DNA of 64,000 nucleotides, taken from assembly GCA_015486015.1 (NCBI GenBank), contig WFSL01000022.1, positions 1 through 64,000 of the forward strand, in the 5' to 3' direction. This document shows positions 39,769-48,991 of this stretch, piece after piece. The translations under genes and the position numbers were made by a program. Every line of letters begins with the position of its first letter. The stretch's first letter is position 1. Under the pieces are notes generated by a model that saw only the letters and a program-made list of their open reading frames with translations, ran no database searches and was not told where the DNA came from. Origin of the DNA: Aquificota bacterium. GTDB taxonomy: Bacteria > Thermosulfidibacterota > Thermosulfidibacteria > Thermosulfidibacterales > B14-G1.

Positions 39769-41199
39769 ATGGAGTTGCATTGGCTCACGGTGAAGGAAGC
39801 AGGGGAGCTGCTGAGTAGGGGAGAGCTGGGATGGAGGGAGCTGTTCCTCGGGCTGAGGGAACGTATAGACAGGGTGGATCCCCGTGTTAGGGCGTATATC
39901 AGCCTTGCTGGTGATGATGCTATCAGTCCGCCTGGGGGGAAGGGGTCCCTTTCAGGTATTCCCTTGGCCGTAAAGGATAACATCTGTACTAAAGGGCTGG
40001 AGACCACGTGTGCCTCTAAAATCCTTAAGGGGTTTAGGCCCCCGTACGATGCTACGGTGATAGAGAGGCTCAAGACTGCAGGATGCGTGCTGCTTGGAAA
40101 GACCAATCTGGATGAATTCGCCATGGGTTCAAGCACGGAGAACTCAGGTCTCTTTACCACCCATAATCCCTGGGATTTGGGCCGTGTGCCAGGAGGGTCC
40201 AGTGGTGGGTCAGCGGCGGCTGTGGCTGCTGGAGAATGCCTTGCTGCCTTAGGCTCAGACACGGGGGGGTCCATCCGCCAGCCGGCAGCCTTCTGTGGAG
40301 TGGTTGGGCTTAAACCCACTTATGGGCGGGTCTCTCGGTATGGTCTGGTGGCCTTTGCCTCCTCCCTTGACCAGATTGGACCTATTTGTAGAACGGTTGA
40401 GGATGCCGCCCTTATCATGGAAGTGATTTCTGGGTATGACCCCAAAGACTCCACTTCTGCGCCTTATCCACCCCTCAATGCTCATGAGCTCCTCTCTAAG
40501 GAGGTGAAGGGCATGGTGGTGGGTCTTCCACGGGAGTACTATGGGGAAGGATTGGATCCCCAGGTGAGGGAGGCCGTGATGGAGGGGGTGAGGGTGTTGG
40601 AGGGCCTGGGGTGTCGAGTAGAAGAGGTCTCCCTTCCCCACACGCCATACGCCGTGGCCACGTACTATCTGGTAGCCACGGCGGAGGCCAGCTCTAACTT
40701 GGCTCGGTACGACGGCGTGAGATACGGTTTACGGGCGGTGGGTTACGAAGACCTCTACGAGATGTATGTGAAGACTCGCTCTCAGGGCTTTGGGGAGGAG
40801 GTGAAGAGGCGGATCATGCTGGGGACCTATGCCCTCTCTGCTGGGTATTACGATGCCTACTATCTCAAGGCCCAGCGGGTGAGGACGCTGATAAGGGGGG
40901 ACTTTGAGAGGGTCTTTGAGACCTGTGAGGCTCTTGTCACGCCCACCTCCCCTACCCCTGCCTTCAGGATAGGGGAGCGGGTGCAAGATCCTCTCACCAT
41001 GTACCTTTCGGACATATACACCATCTCCGCCAACCTTGCAGGGATCCCAGCGATTTCTATCCCCTGTGGTTTCACGCAAGAGGGCCTGCCTGTAGGCCTT
41101 CAGATCATGGGGAGGGCATTTGATGAGGCTACTATCCTCTCCTTGGGCCATGCCTATCAAGGGGTAACGGATTGGCACAAAAAGACGCCCCCCTTGTGA
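39769..41199 (+). CDS. gatA: Asp/Glu-tRNA amidotransferase subunit A
   Basis: Amidase subunit of GatCAB, which converts Glu-tRNA(Gln) (and Asp-tRNA(Asn)) to the amidated form. 476 residues with the amidase-signature triad: Lys in [11 protein letters not shown] near residue 77, cis-Ser and Ser in [17 protein letters not shown] and [15 protein letters not shown]. Starts 9 bases after gyrB. GatB is encoded 22 kb to the right; a gatC gene was not recognised in the window. Confidence 0.96.
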   Translation: MELHWLTVKEAGELLSRGELGWRELFLGLRERIDRVDPRVRAYISLAGDDAISPPGGKGSLSGIPLAVKDNICTKGLETTCASKILKGFRPPYDATVIERLKTAGCVLLGKTNLDEFAMGSSTENSGLFTTHNPWDLGRVPGGSSGGSAAAVAAGECLAALGSDTGGSIRQPAAFCGVVGLKPTYGRVSRYGLVAFASSLDQIGPICRTVEDAALIMEVISGYDPKDSTSAPYPPLNAHELLSKEVKGMVVGLPREYYGEGLDPQVREAVMEGVRVLEGLGCRVEEVSLPHTPYAVATYYLVATAEASSNLARYDGVRYGLRAVGYEDLYEMYVKTRSQGFGEEVKRRIMLGTYALSAGYYDAYYLKAQRVRTLIRGDFERVFETCEALVTPTSPTPAFRIGERVQDPLTMYLSDIYTISANLAGIPAISIPCGFTQEGLPVGLQIMGRAFDEATILSLGHAYQGVTDWHKKTPPL

Positions 41200-41245
41200 G
41201 GGCCCTTGGGTCCAAGGGATAAGGCGGCCTCGGTTGGTCGCTGTG

Positions 41246-43393
41246 ATGTCTACGCATACTCGGCTCTGCCAAGTGGTCCCACTTCTCCCCGTCTCACGGG
41301 CCTATACCTACAGGATACCCTCGGGACTCTCTCCCCGGATTGATGAGGGGTCCCGGGTGGTGGTGCCCGTGGGCAGTAGAGAGGTGGTGGGTGTGGTGGT
41401 GGGTTGGGATGGGGAGGAGCAGGTGAGGATAAAGGAGGTGCAAGGGGTATTGGATCCGGAGCCTGCTCTCTTGCCAGGGGTCCTTGATCTTACTCGAAGG
41501 GCCTCGCAGTACTACTTGGAGCCTTGGGGGCTGTATCTCCGTTGTTCTTTACCACCTGGCCTCAGGAAGGGTAGGGGTCCTGTTGTCCCGATGACGAGGT
41601 GGGTAGTCTATGCAGGGCCATCGCCCCAGTTACCTACAAGGCGGCAGAGGGAGCTTCTCAACCGGCTGGAGAGTGTGAGGGAGGTCCCATTGAGGACGGT
41701 GATTGCGGAGTGGGGCTATGGTAAAGGGGTGGTAGATCGTTTGGTGGCGGCGGGGTGGATTACAGTGGAGGAGCGGGAGTCCCACGGCCCCCTTCCTTTT
41801 CCGCTCTCCCCTCCGCAACCTCCCCTTAGGCTCACCCCTGAGCAGGAGGAGGCCTTCAGGAGGGTAGAGAATGCGCTGGGCGATTTTACCCCCTTCCTTC
41901 TCTATGGGGTGACGGGTAGCGGTAAGACCGAGTTGTACCTCCAATGGGGTCAGAGGTGCATGGAGGAGGGGATGGGATTTCTCCTGCTCATCCCGGAGAT
42001 CGCCCTTACCCCCCAGTACATCAGTAGGTTCACCGCCCGGTTTGGAGAGCGAGTTGGGGTGCTTCACAGTGCCCTTTCTCCCAAGGACCGGCTCCGAGAG
42101 TGGCTGCGGATCAGAGGGGGCGAAGCCAGGGTGGTGTTGGGGACACGGTCGGCCCTTTTTGCGCCAGTAGACGGCCTTGGCCTTATCGTGGTGGATGAGG
42201 AGCACGACCCATCCTTCAAGCAGGAAGAGACCCCTGTGTACAATGCCAGGGACATGGCTCTGGTGCGCGGGCAGATAGAGGGGTGTCCCGTGGTGCTGGC
42301 CTCTGCCACGCCTTCCCTGGAAAGCTTTTATAATGCCCAGAAAAACAAGTATGCCATGTTGACGCTGAGCAAGCGTGTAGGTACCCCCATGGCCCGGGTA
42401 AGGGTGGTGGACATGGGCCAGGAGGAGGGCATCTTTTCTAAGGCCTTCCTCCACGGATTGAGGGGGGCGTTGAAAGATGGGGGTCAGGCTTTGGTGTTGC
42501 TTAACAGGAGAGGCTATGCGGCCTTCCTCCTTTGCCCTAAGTGTGGGGAGACGGTGAGATGTCCAAACTGCGACATCACCCTCACCCTGCACCGTGAGCC
42601 CCTGCTACTGAGGTGCCACTACTGCGGCTATTCCAAGCCCCCCCTGGATCGCTGCAAGCACTGTGGCAGCGAGATGAGGGCGGTGGGCTTGGGGATCCAG
42701 AGGGTAGAGGAGGAGCTCGCAAGGAGCTTCCCTGAGGCAAGGATAGACAGAATGGATAGGGATGCCCTGAGGTCCAGGCAGGCCCATTGGGAGGTGCTCA
42801 GAAAGGTTGAAGAGGGATACACAGATATACTGTTGGGCACCCAAATGATAGCCAAGGGCCACCACTATCCTCGGATCTCGTTTGTGGGTGTGGTACTGGC
42901 GGATGTCGCCCTCCACCTTCCGGATTTTAGGGCAGCTGAGCGCACATTCCAAATCCTTACCCAGGTAGTGGGGAGGGCAGGAAGGGGGGGGAGAGGCATG
43001 GCTGTGATCCAGACCTTTATGCCTACCCATCCCTCTGTTGTCTGGGCCGCCCGGCAGGATTATCTCTCCTTCGCCGCTGAGGAGCTGGAGCGCAGGAGAG
43101 CCCTGGGATATCCTCCTTTCTCCCATATGGCGAGGATCTTGGTCACAGGGACTAATGAGGATAGGGTAGAGGATGGGGCCAACAAGGTGGCAGGGTTGCT
43201 GAGGAGAGGGGCTGAGGGGATGGTGGTGTTAGGGCCCGCTCCTGCCCCTCTTTACAGAGTGAGGAACCAGTACCGGCGCCACATTATCCTCAAGGGCAAG
43301 CGGAAGGCTCTTCTATTGAACCTTGCCCGCCTTCCCAGGAGGGTGGGGGGCGTACATGTCAAGGTGGACATGGATCCTTATAGCATGCTTTAG
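41246..43393 (+). CDS. priA: Primosomal helicase PriA
   Basis: Restarts collapsed replication forks. The product of about 715 residues has the N-terminal 3'-end-binding domain (QVVPLLPVSRAYTYRIP), helicase motifs GVTGSGKTELYLQ (Walker A), IVVDEEHDPSFKQEE (DEEH box) and SATPSLES, the paired zinc motifs CPKCGETVRCPNCD and CHYCGYSKPPLDRCKHC, and C-terminal VVGRAGRGGRG. ATG at 41246 is used; a TTG 12 bases upstream is possible. No strong ribosome site is visible at either. Confidence 0.95.
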   Translation: MSTHTRLCQVVPLLPVSRAYTYRIPSGLSPRIDEGSRVVVPVGSREVVGVVVGWDGEEQVRIKEVQGVLDPEPALLPGVLDLTRRASQYYLEPWGLYLRCSLPPGLRKGRGPVVPMTRWVVYAGPSPQLPTRRQRELLNRLESVREVPLRTVIAEWGYGKGVVDRLVAAGWITVEERESHGPLPFPLSPPQPPLRLTPEQEEAFRRVENALGDFTPFLLYGVTGSGKTELYLQWGQRCMEEGMGFLLLIPEIALTPQYISRFTARFGERVGVLHSALSPKDRLREWLRIRGGEARVVLGTRSALFAPVDGLGLIVVDEEHDPSFKQEETPVYNARDMALVRGQIEGCPVVLASATPSLESFYNAQKNKYAMLTLSKRVGTPMARVRVVDMGQEEGIFSKAFLHGLRGALKDGGQALVLLNRRGYAAFLLCPKCGETVRCPNCDITLTLHREPLLLRCHYCGYSKPPLDRCKHCGSEMRAVGLGIQRVEEELARSFPEARIDRMDRDALRSRQAHWEVLRKVEEGYTDILLGTQMIAKGHHYPRISFVGVVLADVALHLPDFRAAERTFQILTQVVGRAGRGGRGMAVIQTFMPTHPSVVWAARQDYLSFAAEELERRRALGYPPFSHMARILVTGTNEDRVEDGANKVAGLLRRGAEGMVVLGPAPAPLYRVRNQYRRHIILKGKRKALLLNLARLPRRVGGVHVKVDMDPYSML

Positions 43394-43407
43394 CCTGTTT
43401 TTGATCT

Positions 43408-46317
43408 CTAAGGGGGTGTAGCAAAGGGCCCAATGGTGGGGTTGAGCCTTCTCTTTCCACGAAGGATGGTGATTTGGAGGGTATCCCCCGGTGTTTTTCC
43501 CAGGAGGAGAACCCGGAGGTCAGCAATCCCCTTTATGGGGTGGCCATCGGCTGCCACTATGACATCCCCCTCCTTGAGTCCCCCTCTCTGGGCAGGGGAA
43601 TGGGGGAGGACCGATACGATTAGCAGCCCCTTTCGCTTCTCCCTCACCAACACCCCTATCTTGGCTGAGAATGGGGGCCTCTTCCGAGGAGGTATCAGCA
43701 GGTAGTCACCCATGTCAGGGGCCAGCTCCTGGTCACTGCCAAGGATGACTGTGGAGGAGGGGCCAATCCCCCTCCTCTTTATCCGGGAGGGGATGCCATA
43801 ACCATAAACCACGTGGCCTTTTCCCACAATAACCACCATCTGCTTCTCAGGATGTTTGGTGAGGTATTCGGCGATAGAGGAAGCCATGCTTTCATCCCAT
43901 AAGACCTGAGACTCACAGAACGTCTCAAAGTCCCTGATCTCCCTTGTGTTCTTCCTGTGAAGCTTGTATGCCTCTTTGAGGTATTGGCGGTAGCTCTTGT
44001 TGGATAGGTCCAGGTGTTGAGGGATCTCCCTCCTCTCTTTCGGGGACAGGGCCTTGAGGCCCCCTCTTGCCACCTTTTGGACGAGCCCCTTAGGGAGGTT
44101 GATAGCTACAATGGGGAGCTGGTGCTTCTTGGCGTAGTCTATTATTGGCTTGTAGAGCTTGTAGTCGTATCCCCATTGGGAGAAGTATCCGGTCCCCTTT
44201 AGGAACTGGGCTGTGGTCAGCTCCCCTTTCAGGTACCGATCTATCACCTTCTGGGAAGTGCGTGGGAACATCTCCATACCTATGGCTATGTCGTGCCCGT
44301 GCTCTACCAGCCAGCGGATGATCCCCAGTTGGGCCATGTGGTGGCCATATTCTCGGTGGTCCTCTCCCAAGAAGATCACACGAGAGGAGGAGACCCCTTG
44401 GGCTACTTGTGGGAGCGAGAGAAGCCTGTGCAGATCAACTCCCATCGCTTCGTTCCCCATAAATGTCTTGATGCCTCGCTGGAAATGAGGCTCCTCCATC
44501 TTCACCAGCTTACCTTGAGAGACGGCGAGGATCTGATAGGCCCCTAAGTGGGGGAGTTTTGGGAGGAATTGCTGGGCCTCTTTTTGGGAAGTACTCAACA
44601 GCCATGTAATGGTGGCCCCCCTGTGGAAAGGGTTTTCCTGGACCTCCAGGTACAGGCAGCTTTGCTTAGGGGGAGAATGGAAGAGGAGGGATAGATTGGA
44701 AGGAAGCTTCCCTAAGTATATCACATTCTCCTTGATCTCCTGAGGGGTGATCAAGGCGGTTTCCACTTCCCTGTACCCCTTCTCCCTCAAAAAACCCTTA
44801 AGGGGGTAGTAGGCAGGGGAGTTGCCCCCCACCATATAGCCCCTTTCACCCAGCACTCGGGCCACTACTGGTGGATACTCGGGAGGGGTAAGTCTTCTCA
44901 GGAGATCGTAGTTGGGATCTATGAGAACCTGTTTGGGCTCCCCTGCAACTTCCACTTCTGCCTCTGTAGTTTCTCCATCCAAGTTCAGTATGACCTTCTT
45001 CCTCCACCTCTCCCCTTCGATTACCACGGGCACTTGAAGGGGAAACAGGGGGCCCTTCTCCCTCAGGTTGATGTGAACCAGGTGATCTCCCTTCCCCCTG
45101 TTGATGATGTGGATCTTTGCCTTTAGTTGTGGGATGCCTTCCTTGTTGAGCCATGGGCGGAAGAAGCCCGTGAGGTCTTCCCCTGATGCCTCTTCCATGA
45201 GGCGCTCTATGTCCTCCCATCCGGCTTCTCTGAAGAGGAACTCCTTGTAGAGGTTTGAGAGGGCCCTGAAGAAGGGCTTGTCCCCTATCCTCCTTCTCAG
45301 CATGTGAAAGACCATGGTCCCCTTGCCGTAGCCGATGGCCTGGGAGGCACGACTGTATCTCTCTCGGAATCGGATAAGGGGAAACTCCCTCTCGGGGGTG
45401 ACGTATGCTTGGTAGTTCAAGAGGATACGGTGACGGTACCGCCATCCCTCACCCTCCTCTTCTGCCATGCGTTGGTCTGCCAGATAGCTCACCAGTCCCT
45501 CGCACCAGTTGCCGCCCTTTACATAGACCCCATTTCCGAACCAATTGTGGAGGATCTCATGGGGCAGGGAGGAGCGCAGGATGAAAGGAAGGCGAATCAC
45601 ATGGCTTCCCAACAAGGTGAAGGTGGGAAAGGCATATCCCGTTTCGCCAAAGGGGTTTACCACCACGGCCATGCGCCGGTAAGGATAGGTGCCTATGAGG
45701 TGGCTGTACTCTTTGAGGTACTGGGCCATGGCCAGGAGGTAGCGATGGGCAAGGTGCTCATCCCTTTTCAGCAAGTAGACTGCCAGGGTTGTCCCGTGGG
45801 CTCTGGCCCTGAAGACGTGGTAGGGCGCCGCTACCAGGGGCATGCCTTTGCAGGGGTAAGGGAAGAAGAAGGTGTATGACACCTGCCCCTTTATGGGGCG
45901 GGCCTCTAACTTGTCCATGGGGGCAATAGGAATGAGACCCTTGGGCAAGGAGATGGAGACCCTGTATCGGGATAGCCCAACTGGTTGGGGGAACCAAGCT
46001 CCTGTCAGCACAATGCCCTCTGCCCCTATGTATCCCTTTGGTGAGGGGGCCTGAAAGGTGGTGGTGAAGTCGTAGGATGACCCTTGGGGGGAGGGCCTAA
46101 ATGTCACACAGGGGGCTGCTGTTATTTGAACCCTCGCATGGGGGGGAATGAGGATGGTGACCCTTCCTGTCACCCTGTGAGTGCTCAGATCGAATTGGGC
46201 GGAGACGGTTACCTGGGGGAGGTCCTCCACGAGGGCTTGGGCCTTGAGAGGGAGGATCAGGAAGGATGCCAAAGTCAATATCACCAAGTTTTTTGCTTGG
46301 GGGATGCGGATGCTCAT
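43408..46317 (-). CDS. Secreted three-part protein: M1-like metallopeptidase + ChaN domain + PDZ domain
   Basis: A 969-residue exported protein. Residues 1-29 form a signal peptide (LVILTLASFLILPLKAQA). Residues about 35-480 resemble M1 aminopeptidases: zinc motif HEILH at 253-257 with the third ligand Glu in WCEG at 273 and a preceding beta-sandwich; the canonical GAMEN exopeptidase motif is replaced by PFGETGYAF, so it may not be a true aminopeptidase. Residues about 625-870 match the ChaN/DUF399 heme-binding-type domain (VIFLGEDHREYGHH, DIAIGMEMFPRTSQ, VVIVGKGHVVYG). Residues about 880-955 form a PDZ domain (GVLVREKRKGLLIVSVLP, GGLKEGDVIVAADG). ChaN has been tied to iron/heme uptake. Function here is unknown. 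Confidence 0.85.
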   Translation of the reverse strand: MSIRIPQAKNLVILTLASFLILPLKAQALVEDLPQVTVSAQFDLSTHRVTGRVTILIPPHARVQITAAPCVTFRPSPQGSSYDFTTTFQAPSPKGYIGAEGIVLTGAWFPQPVGLSRYRVSISLPKGLIPIAPMDKLEARPIKGQVSYTFFFPYPCKGMPLVAAPYHVFRARAHGTTLAVYLLKRDEHLAHRYLLAMAQYLKEYSHLIGTYPYRRMAVVVNPFGETGYAFPTFTLLGSHVIRLPFILRSSLPHEILHNWFGNGVYVKGGNWCEGLVSYLADQRMAEEEGEGWRYRHRILLNYQAYVTPEREFPLIRFRERYSRASQAIGYGKGTMVFHMLRRRIGDKPFFRALSNLYKEFLFREAGWEDIERLMEEASGEDLTGFFRPWLNKEGIPQLKAKIHIINRGKGDHLVHINLREKGPLFPLQVPVVIEGERWRKKVILNLDGETTEAEVEVAGEPKQVLIDPNYDLLRRLTPPEYPPVVARVLGERGYMVGGNSPAYYPLKGFLREKGYREVETALITPQEIKENVIYLGKLPSNLSLLFHSPPKQSCLYLEVQENPFHRGATITWLLSTSQKEAQQFLPKLPHLGAYQILAVSQGKLVKMEEPHFQRGIKTFMGNEAMGVDLHRLLSLPQVAQGVSSSRVIFLGEDHREYGHHMAQLGIIRWLVEHGHDIAIGMEMFPRTSQKVIDRYLKGELTTAQFLKGTGYFSQWGYDYKLYKPIIDYAKKHQLPIVAINLPKGLVQKVARGGLKALSPKERREIPQHLDLSNKSYRQYLKEAYKLHRKNTREIRDFETFCESQVLWDESMASSIAEYLTKHPEKQMVVIVGKGHVVYGYGIPSRIKRRGIGPSSTVILGSDQELAPDMGDYLLIPPRKRPPFSAKIGVLVREKRKGLLIVSVLPHSPAQRGGLKEGDVIVAADGHPIKGIADLRVLLLGKTPGDTLQITILRGKRRLNPTIGPFATPP

Positions 46318-46349
46318 CTTTTTCGCCTTGGTCTTTTAAGCTTTTTAGG

Positions 46350-46378
46350 TTGGCCTGGGGCCTTAGGCCCCAGGCCAA
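46350..46378. terminator. Perfect 13-bp hairpin between two minus-strand genes
   Basis: TTGGCCTGGGGCC and GGCCCCAGGCCAA are exact complements around a TTA loop. It lies just after the stop of the dehydratase gene. No U-tract follows on either strand, so it may act as an mRNA-end stabilising hairpin or weak terminator. Confidence 0.5.
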
Positions 46379-46389
46379 AAGTTGGGTGG

Positions 46390-47844
46390 TTAGTCCTGGA
46401 TATTAAGGATCTTTTTGACTAATGCCACCTCCTTGTCATAAGTGACTGCCCTGCCCAGCATGATCTTCTGGGCCATGATGGGGCCTGCCCCATGGTAGGT
46501 GCCAACTCCATGCAACCCTGCAGTCCAGTTTTGCAGGAGTTTGGTCAGCCTCATGATCTTTTCTGCCCCTGCTGACGAGCCAAAGCTCAGGTACTCTTTT
46601 ACGTATTCCTTAGTCTCGGGGTTCTTCAGCTCCCTGATGGAGGGCATAGTGACTACCAATCCTCCTCCGATGTCGCCTGCCAACTCCATCACCCTCCAGA
46701 AGTAATGGCACACGTTCAGTTTGGAGATGTTGCCCATCACCTCGTCGGGCAGAAAGACGCCGGAGCCAGGAGGGTCCTCCTTCCCCAAGTTGGCAGCAGC
46801 CAGACCGCAAGCCCTGGCCGTCTCCTTCATGACCACCATCTCCAGGATCTCGTCGTTTATGTGCCTGGCCTTGGTCAGCCCCTTGTACTCCTGGAGCAGT
46901 TTGCATGCGCCCACGATGATGTTCATAAACCCGACCTTGCATGTGCCGCCGCAGGTCATCCTGTGGGTCCTGGCAAACTTCTCCACGAATTTCCCTGCGT
47001 ATTCCACCTCTCCGCAGGAAAAGACCCTCTCCCAAGGGACAAAGACGTTGTCGAAGACGATCATGCTGGTCTCCCTCTCGCCGAACACGGGGTTGCCCAA
47101 TTCATAGATGTCCTCTGCCTGCTCCCGTTCTGCGGAATAGGGGGTGTACTGGCAGATGTAGGTGAGCCCCTCGGTATCGGTGGGGATGGCGAAGGCTACG
47201 GCATAGTCCTCCTCCCCGGGGTAATGGGCCATCTGGGGAAGGACTACTACCTCATGACTGGCGTATGCCCCGGAAATGTTGATCTTGCAGCCCCTCACCA
47301 CGATCCCATCAGACTTTTTCTCCACTACCTTCAGGGAGAGGTAGGGGTCTGGCCAGTCTAAAAGCTTCTTGTCCCTGGGTCCCCTGGGCTCTGTCAGGGC
47401 CCCTGCCACGGCGAGGTCGTTCTTCTGTACATACTTCAGGTACTCTAAAAATCTGGGGAAGTAGGATGTACCAAGCTTGTGGTCCATCTCCCAGGTGGTG
47501 GACCAGAGGGAGTGAAAGGTATCCAGTCCCACGCATCTGTAAATACATGTGCCCAGGTTCTCTGCCGTGAAGCATCCGGCGTTGGCCTTGGCCACCAGGT
47601 CTTCTACGCTTTGGCAGACATGGGTGTAGCGGTTGATAGGTTCGTTAATGAGGGGTGAGATAGTGGACATAATCTCCTTCGTCTCAGGATCCAAGGCCCA
47701 GGCGTAGCTGGCCTTGTTGGCCTCCACTACGGTCCGGGTGATAGGGTGATCCAGGATGTCTTCTATCCTCTTGCCGTTCATGAAGATCCTGAGCTTTCTA
47801 CCTCTTATGCTCTCGATAAACTCTTCTGGGGTCTTAAGGGCCAT
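46390..47844 (-). CDS. 4-hydroxybutyryl-CoA dehydratase-like flavoprotein (AbfD / HpaB family)
   Basis: A 484-residue protein closely patterned on 4-hydroxybutyryl-CoA dehydratase/vinylacetyl-CoA isomerase: SLWSTTWEMDHKLGT, YLKYVQKNDLAVAGAL, DGIVVRGCKINISGA, VFDNVFVPWERVF and LHGVGTYHGAGP. The [4Fe-4S] ligands of the known enzyme appear conserved at Cys100, Cys104, His294 and Cys302, which separates it from the plain 4-hydroxyphenylacetate hydroxylases. The enzyme uses FAD and a cluster to form crotonyl-CoA in GABA/4-hydroxybutyrate catabolism or in the 4-hydroxybutyrate cycle. GGAGG precedes ATG at 47844. No CoA-transferase or dehydrogenase partner is adjacent. Confidence 0.88.
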   Translation of the reverse strand: MALKTPEEFIESIRGRKLRIFMNGKRIEDILDHPITRTVVEANKASYAWALDPETKEIMSTISPLINEPINRYTHVCQSVEDLVAKANAGCFTAENLGTCIYRCVGLDTFHSLWSTTWEMDHKLGTSYFPRFLEYLKYVQKNDLAVAGALTEPRGPRDKKLLDWPDPYLSLKVVEKKSDGIVVRGCKINISGAYASHEVVVLPQMAHYPGEEDYAVAFAIPTDTEGLTYICQYTPYSAEREQAEDIYELGNPVFGERETSMIVFDNVFVPWERVFSCGEVEYAGKFVEKFARTHRMTCGGTCKVGFMNIIVGACKLLQEYKGLTKARHINDEILEMVVMKETARACGLAAANLGKEDPPGSGVFLPDEVMGNISKLNVCHYFWRVMELAGDIGGGLVVTMPSIRELKNPETKEYVKEYLSFGSSAGAEKIMRLTKLLQNWTAGLHGVGTYHGAGPIMAQKIMLGRAVTYDKEVALVKKILNIQD

Positions 47845-47877
47845 GATACACCTCCGCGGAATTTAGTTTCAAATGTG

Positions 47878-47906
47878 AAAATACCTCACAAACAGAAAAA
47901 AGTAAA
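47878..47906 (-). promoter_or_regulatory. Possible promoter for the dehydratase gene
   Basis: Minus strand TTTACT, a 17-base spacer and TATTTT lie about 35 bases ahead of the gene, in the 106-base gap after argC. Both boxes match four of six positions. Confidence 0.35.
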
Positions 47907-47950
47907 GCTCTCCACAAGAGATCTCAATGGGTGCCCCCGGCGATGCTCAT

Positions 47951-48991
47951 CTATACCATCTGTGGGGGGGTCAGTAAGCCCATGGTCTCCGGATATCCAC
48001 ACATAAGGTTCATGTTCTGTACAGCCTGGCCAGAGGCTCCCTTCATCAAGTTGTCTATGGCGGAGGTGATCACTATCACCCCGGTCCTCTCGTCCCACAC
48101 CAACCCTATGTCACAGAAGTTGGAGCCCTTTACACTGTGCGTGTTCGGCATCTCTCCGGGGGGAAGGACCCGAACGAAGGGGGAGGCTGCATAGAAGGAG
48201 TCGTAGAGCTCGTGAATCTCTTCTATACTGAGGGCGCGTTGCTCCACTTGTGCATAGACGGTGCTGAGGATCCCCCGGTTCATGGGTGCTAAGTGGGGAG
48301 AAAAGAGGATATGGGGTCTGACGCCGGAGAAGGCCTCTAAGGCCTCCTCCATCTCTGGTTGGTGACGGTGCTGACCGATGGAGTAAGGGGAGAAGGACTC
48401 ATTGCACTCTGGGAAGTGAAACCGCTGGGCAAGCCTCCTCCCTCCCCCCGTCACCCCGGACTTGCAGTCTGCCAGTACGGGGGAGAGTCGGAGCCATTGT
48501 GCCTTGAGAAGGGGCGCCAGGGCGAGGACCACCCCTGTGACATAGCATCCAGGGTTGGCCAGAAGCCTTGCTTGGGCAATGAGAGAAGAGAAGAGCTCTG
48601 GGAGACCAAACACTGCCTCTTTTAGCAGGTCCGGGGCACGGTGTTTTATATGATACCATCTCTCGTACACTGCAGGATCTTTGAAGCGGAAGTCCCCGGA
48701 CAAGTCAATTACCCTCACCCCTGCGCTAAGCAAGGCCGGAGCAGCCTCCATGCTGGAGCCGTGGGGGAGGCAGAGGAAGGCAAGTTCTGCCCTTTTGGCT
48801 ATCATCTGAGGATCCATTGCTACCAGGGCCTCGTCGTACACCCCCCGAAACGCTGGGAACACCTCGGAGAAGGCCCTTCCCTTGTAACTCTCGGATGTGG
48901 CCATTGCCACTTCTACCTCTGGATGCAGTGTTAGGATCCTCATAAGCTCCATTCCTGTGTATCCTGTGGCACCTACCACGGCCACCTTCAT
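47951..48991 (-). CDS. argC: N-acetyl-gamma-glutamyl-phosphate reductase
   Basis: NADPH-dependent third step of arginine synthesis. 346 residues: KVAVVGATGYTGMELMRIL at the N-terminus, AFLCLPHGSSMEA, VIDLSGDFR, the active-site cysteine in LANPGCYVTGVVLAL near residue 146, and KSGVTGGGRR. ATG overlaps the stop of the TPR-protein gene by 4 bases, so it is the last gene of the accA-ABC-TPR operon. No other arg gene is in the window. Confidence 0.95.
   Translation of the reverse strand: MKVAVVGATGYTGMELMRILTLHPEVEVAMATSESYKGRAFSEVFPAFRGVYDEALVAMDPQMIAKRAELAFLCLPHGSSMEAAPALLSAGVRVIDLSGDFRFKDPAVYERWYHIKHRAPDLLKEAVFGLPELFSSLIAQARLLANPGCYVTGVVLALAPLLKAQWLRLSPVLADCKSGVTGGGRRLAQRFHFPECNESFSPYSIGQHRHQPEMEEALEAFSGVRPHILFSPHLAPMNRGILSTVYAQVEQRALSIEEIHELYDSFYAASPFVRVLPPGEMPNTHSVKGSNFCDIGLVWDERTGVIVITSAIDNLMKGASGQAVQNMNLMCGYPETMGLLTPPQMV

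Noticed and set aside
41630-42592. A 320-codon frame antisense to priA
   Set aside because: Low-complexity translation opposite helicase motifs; shadow.
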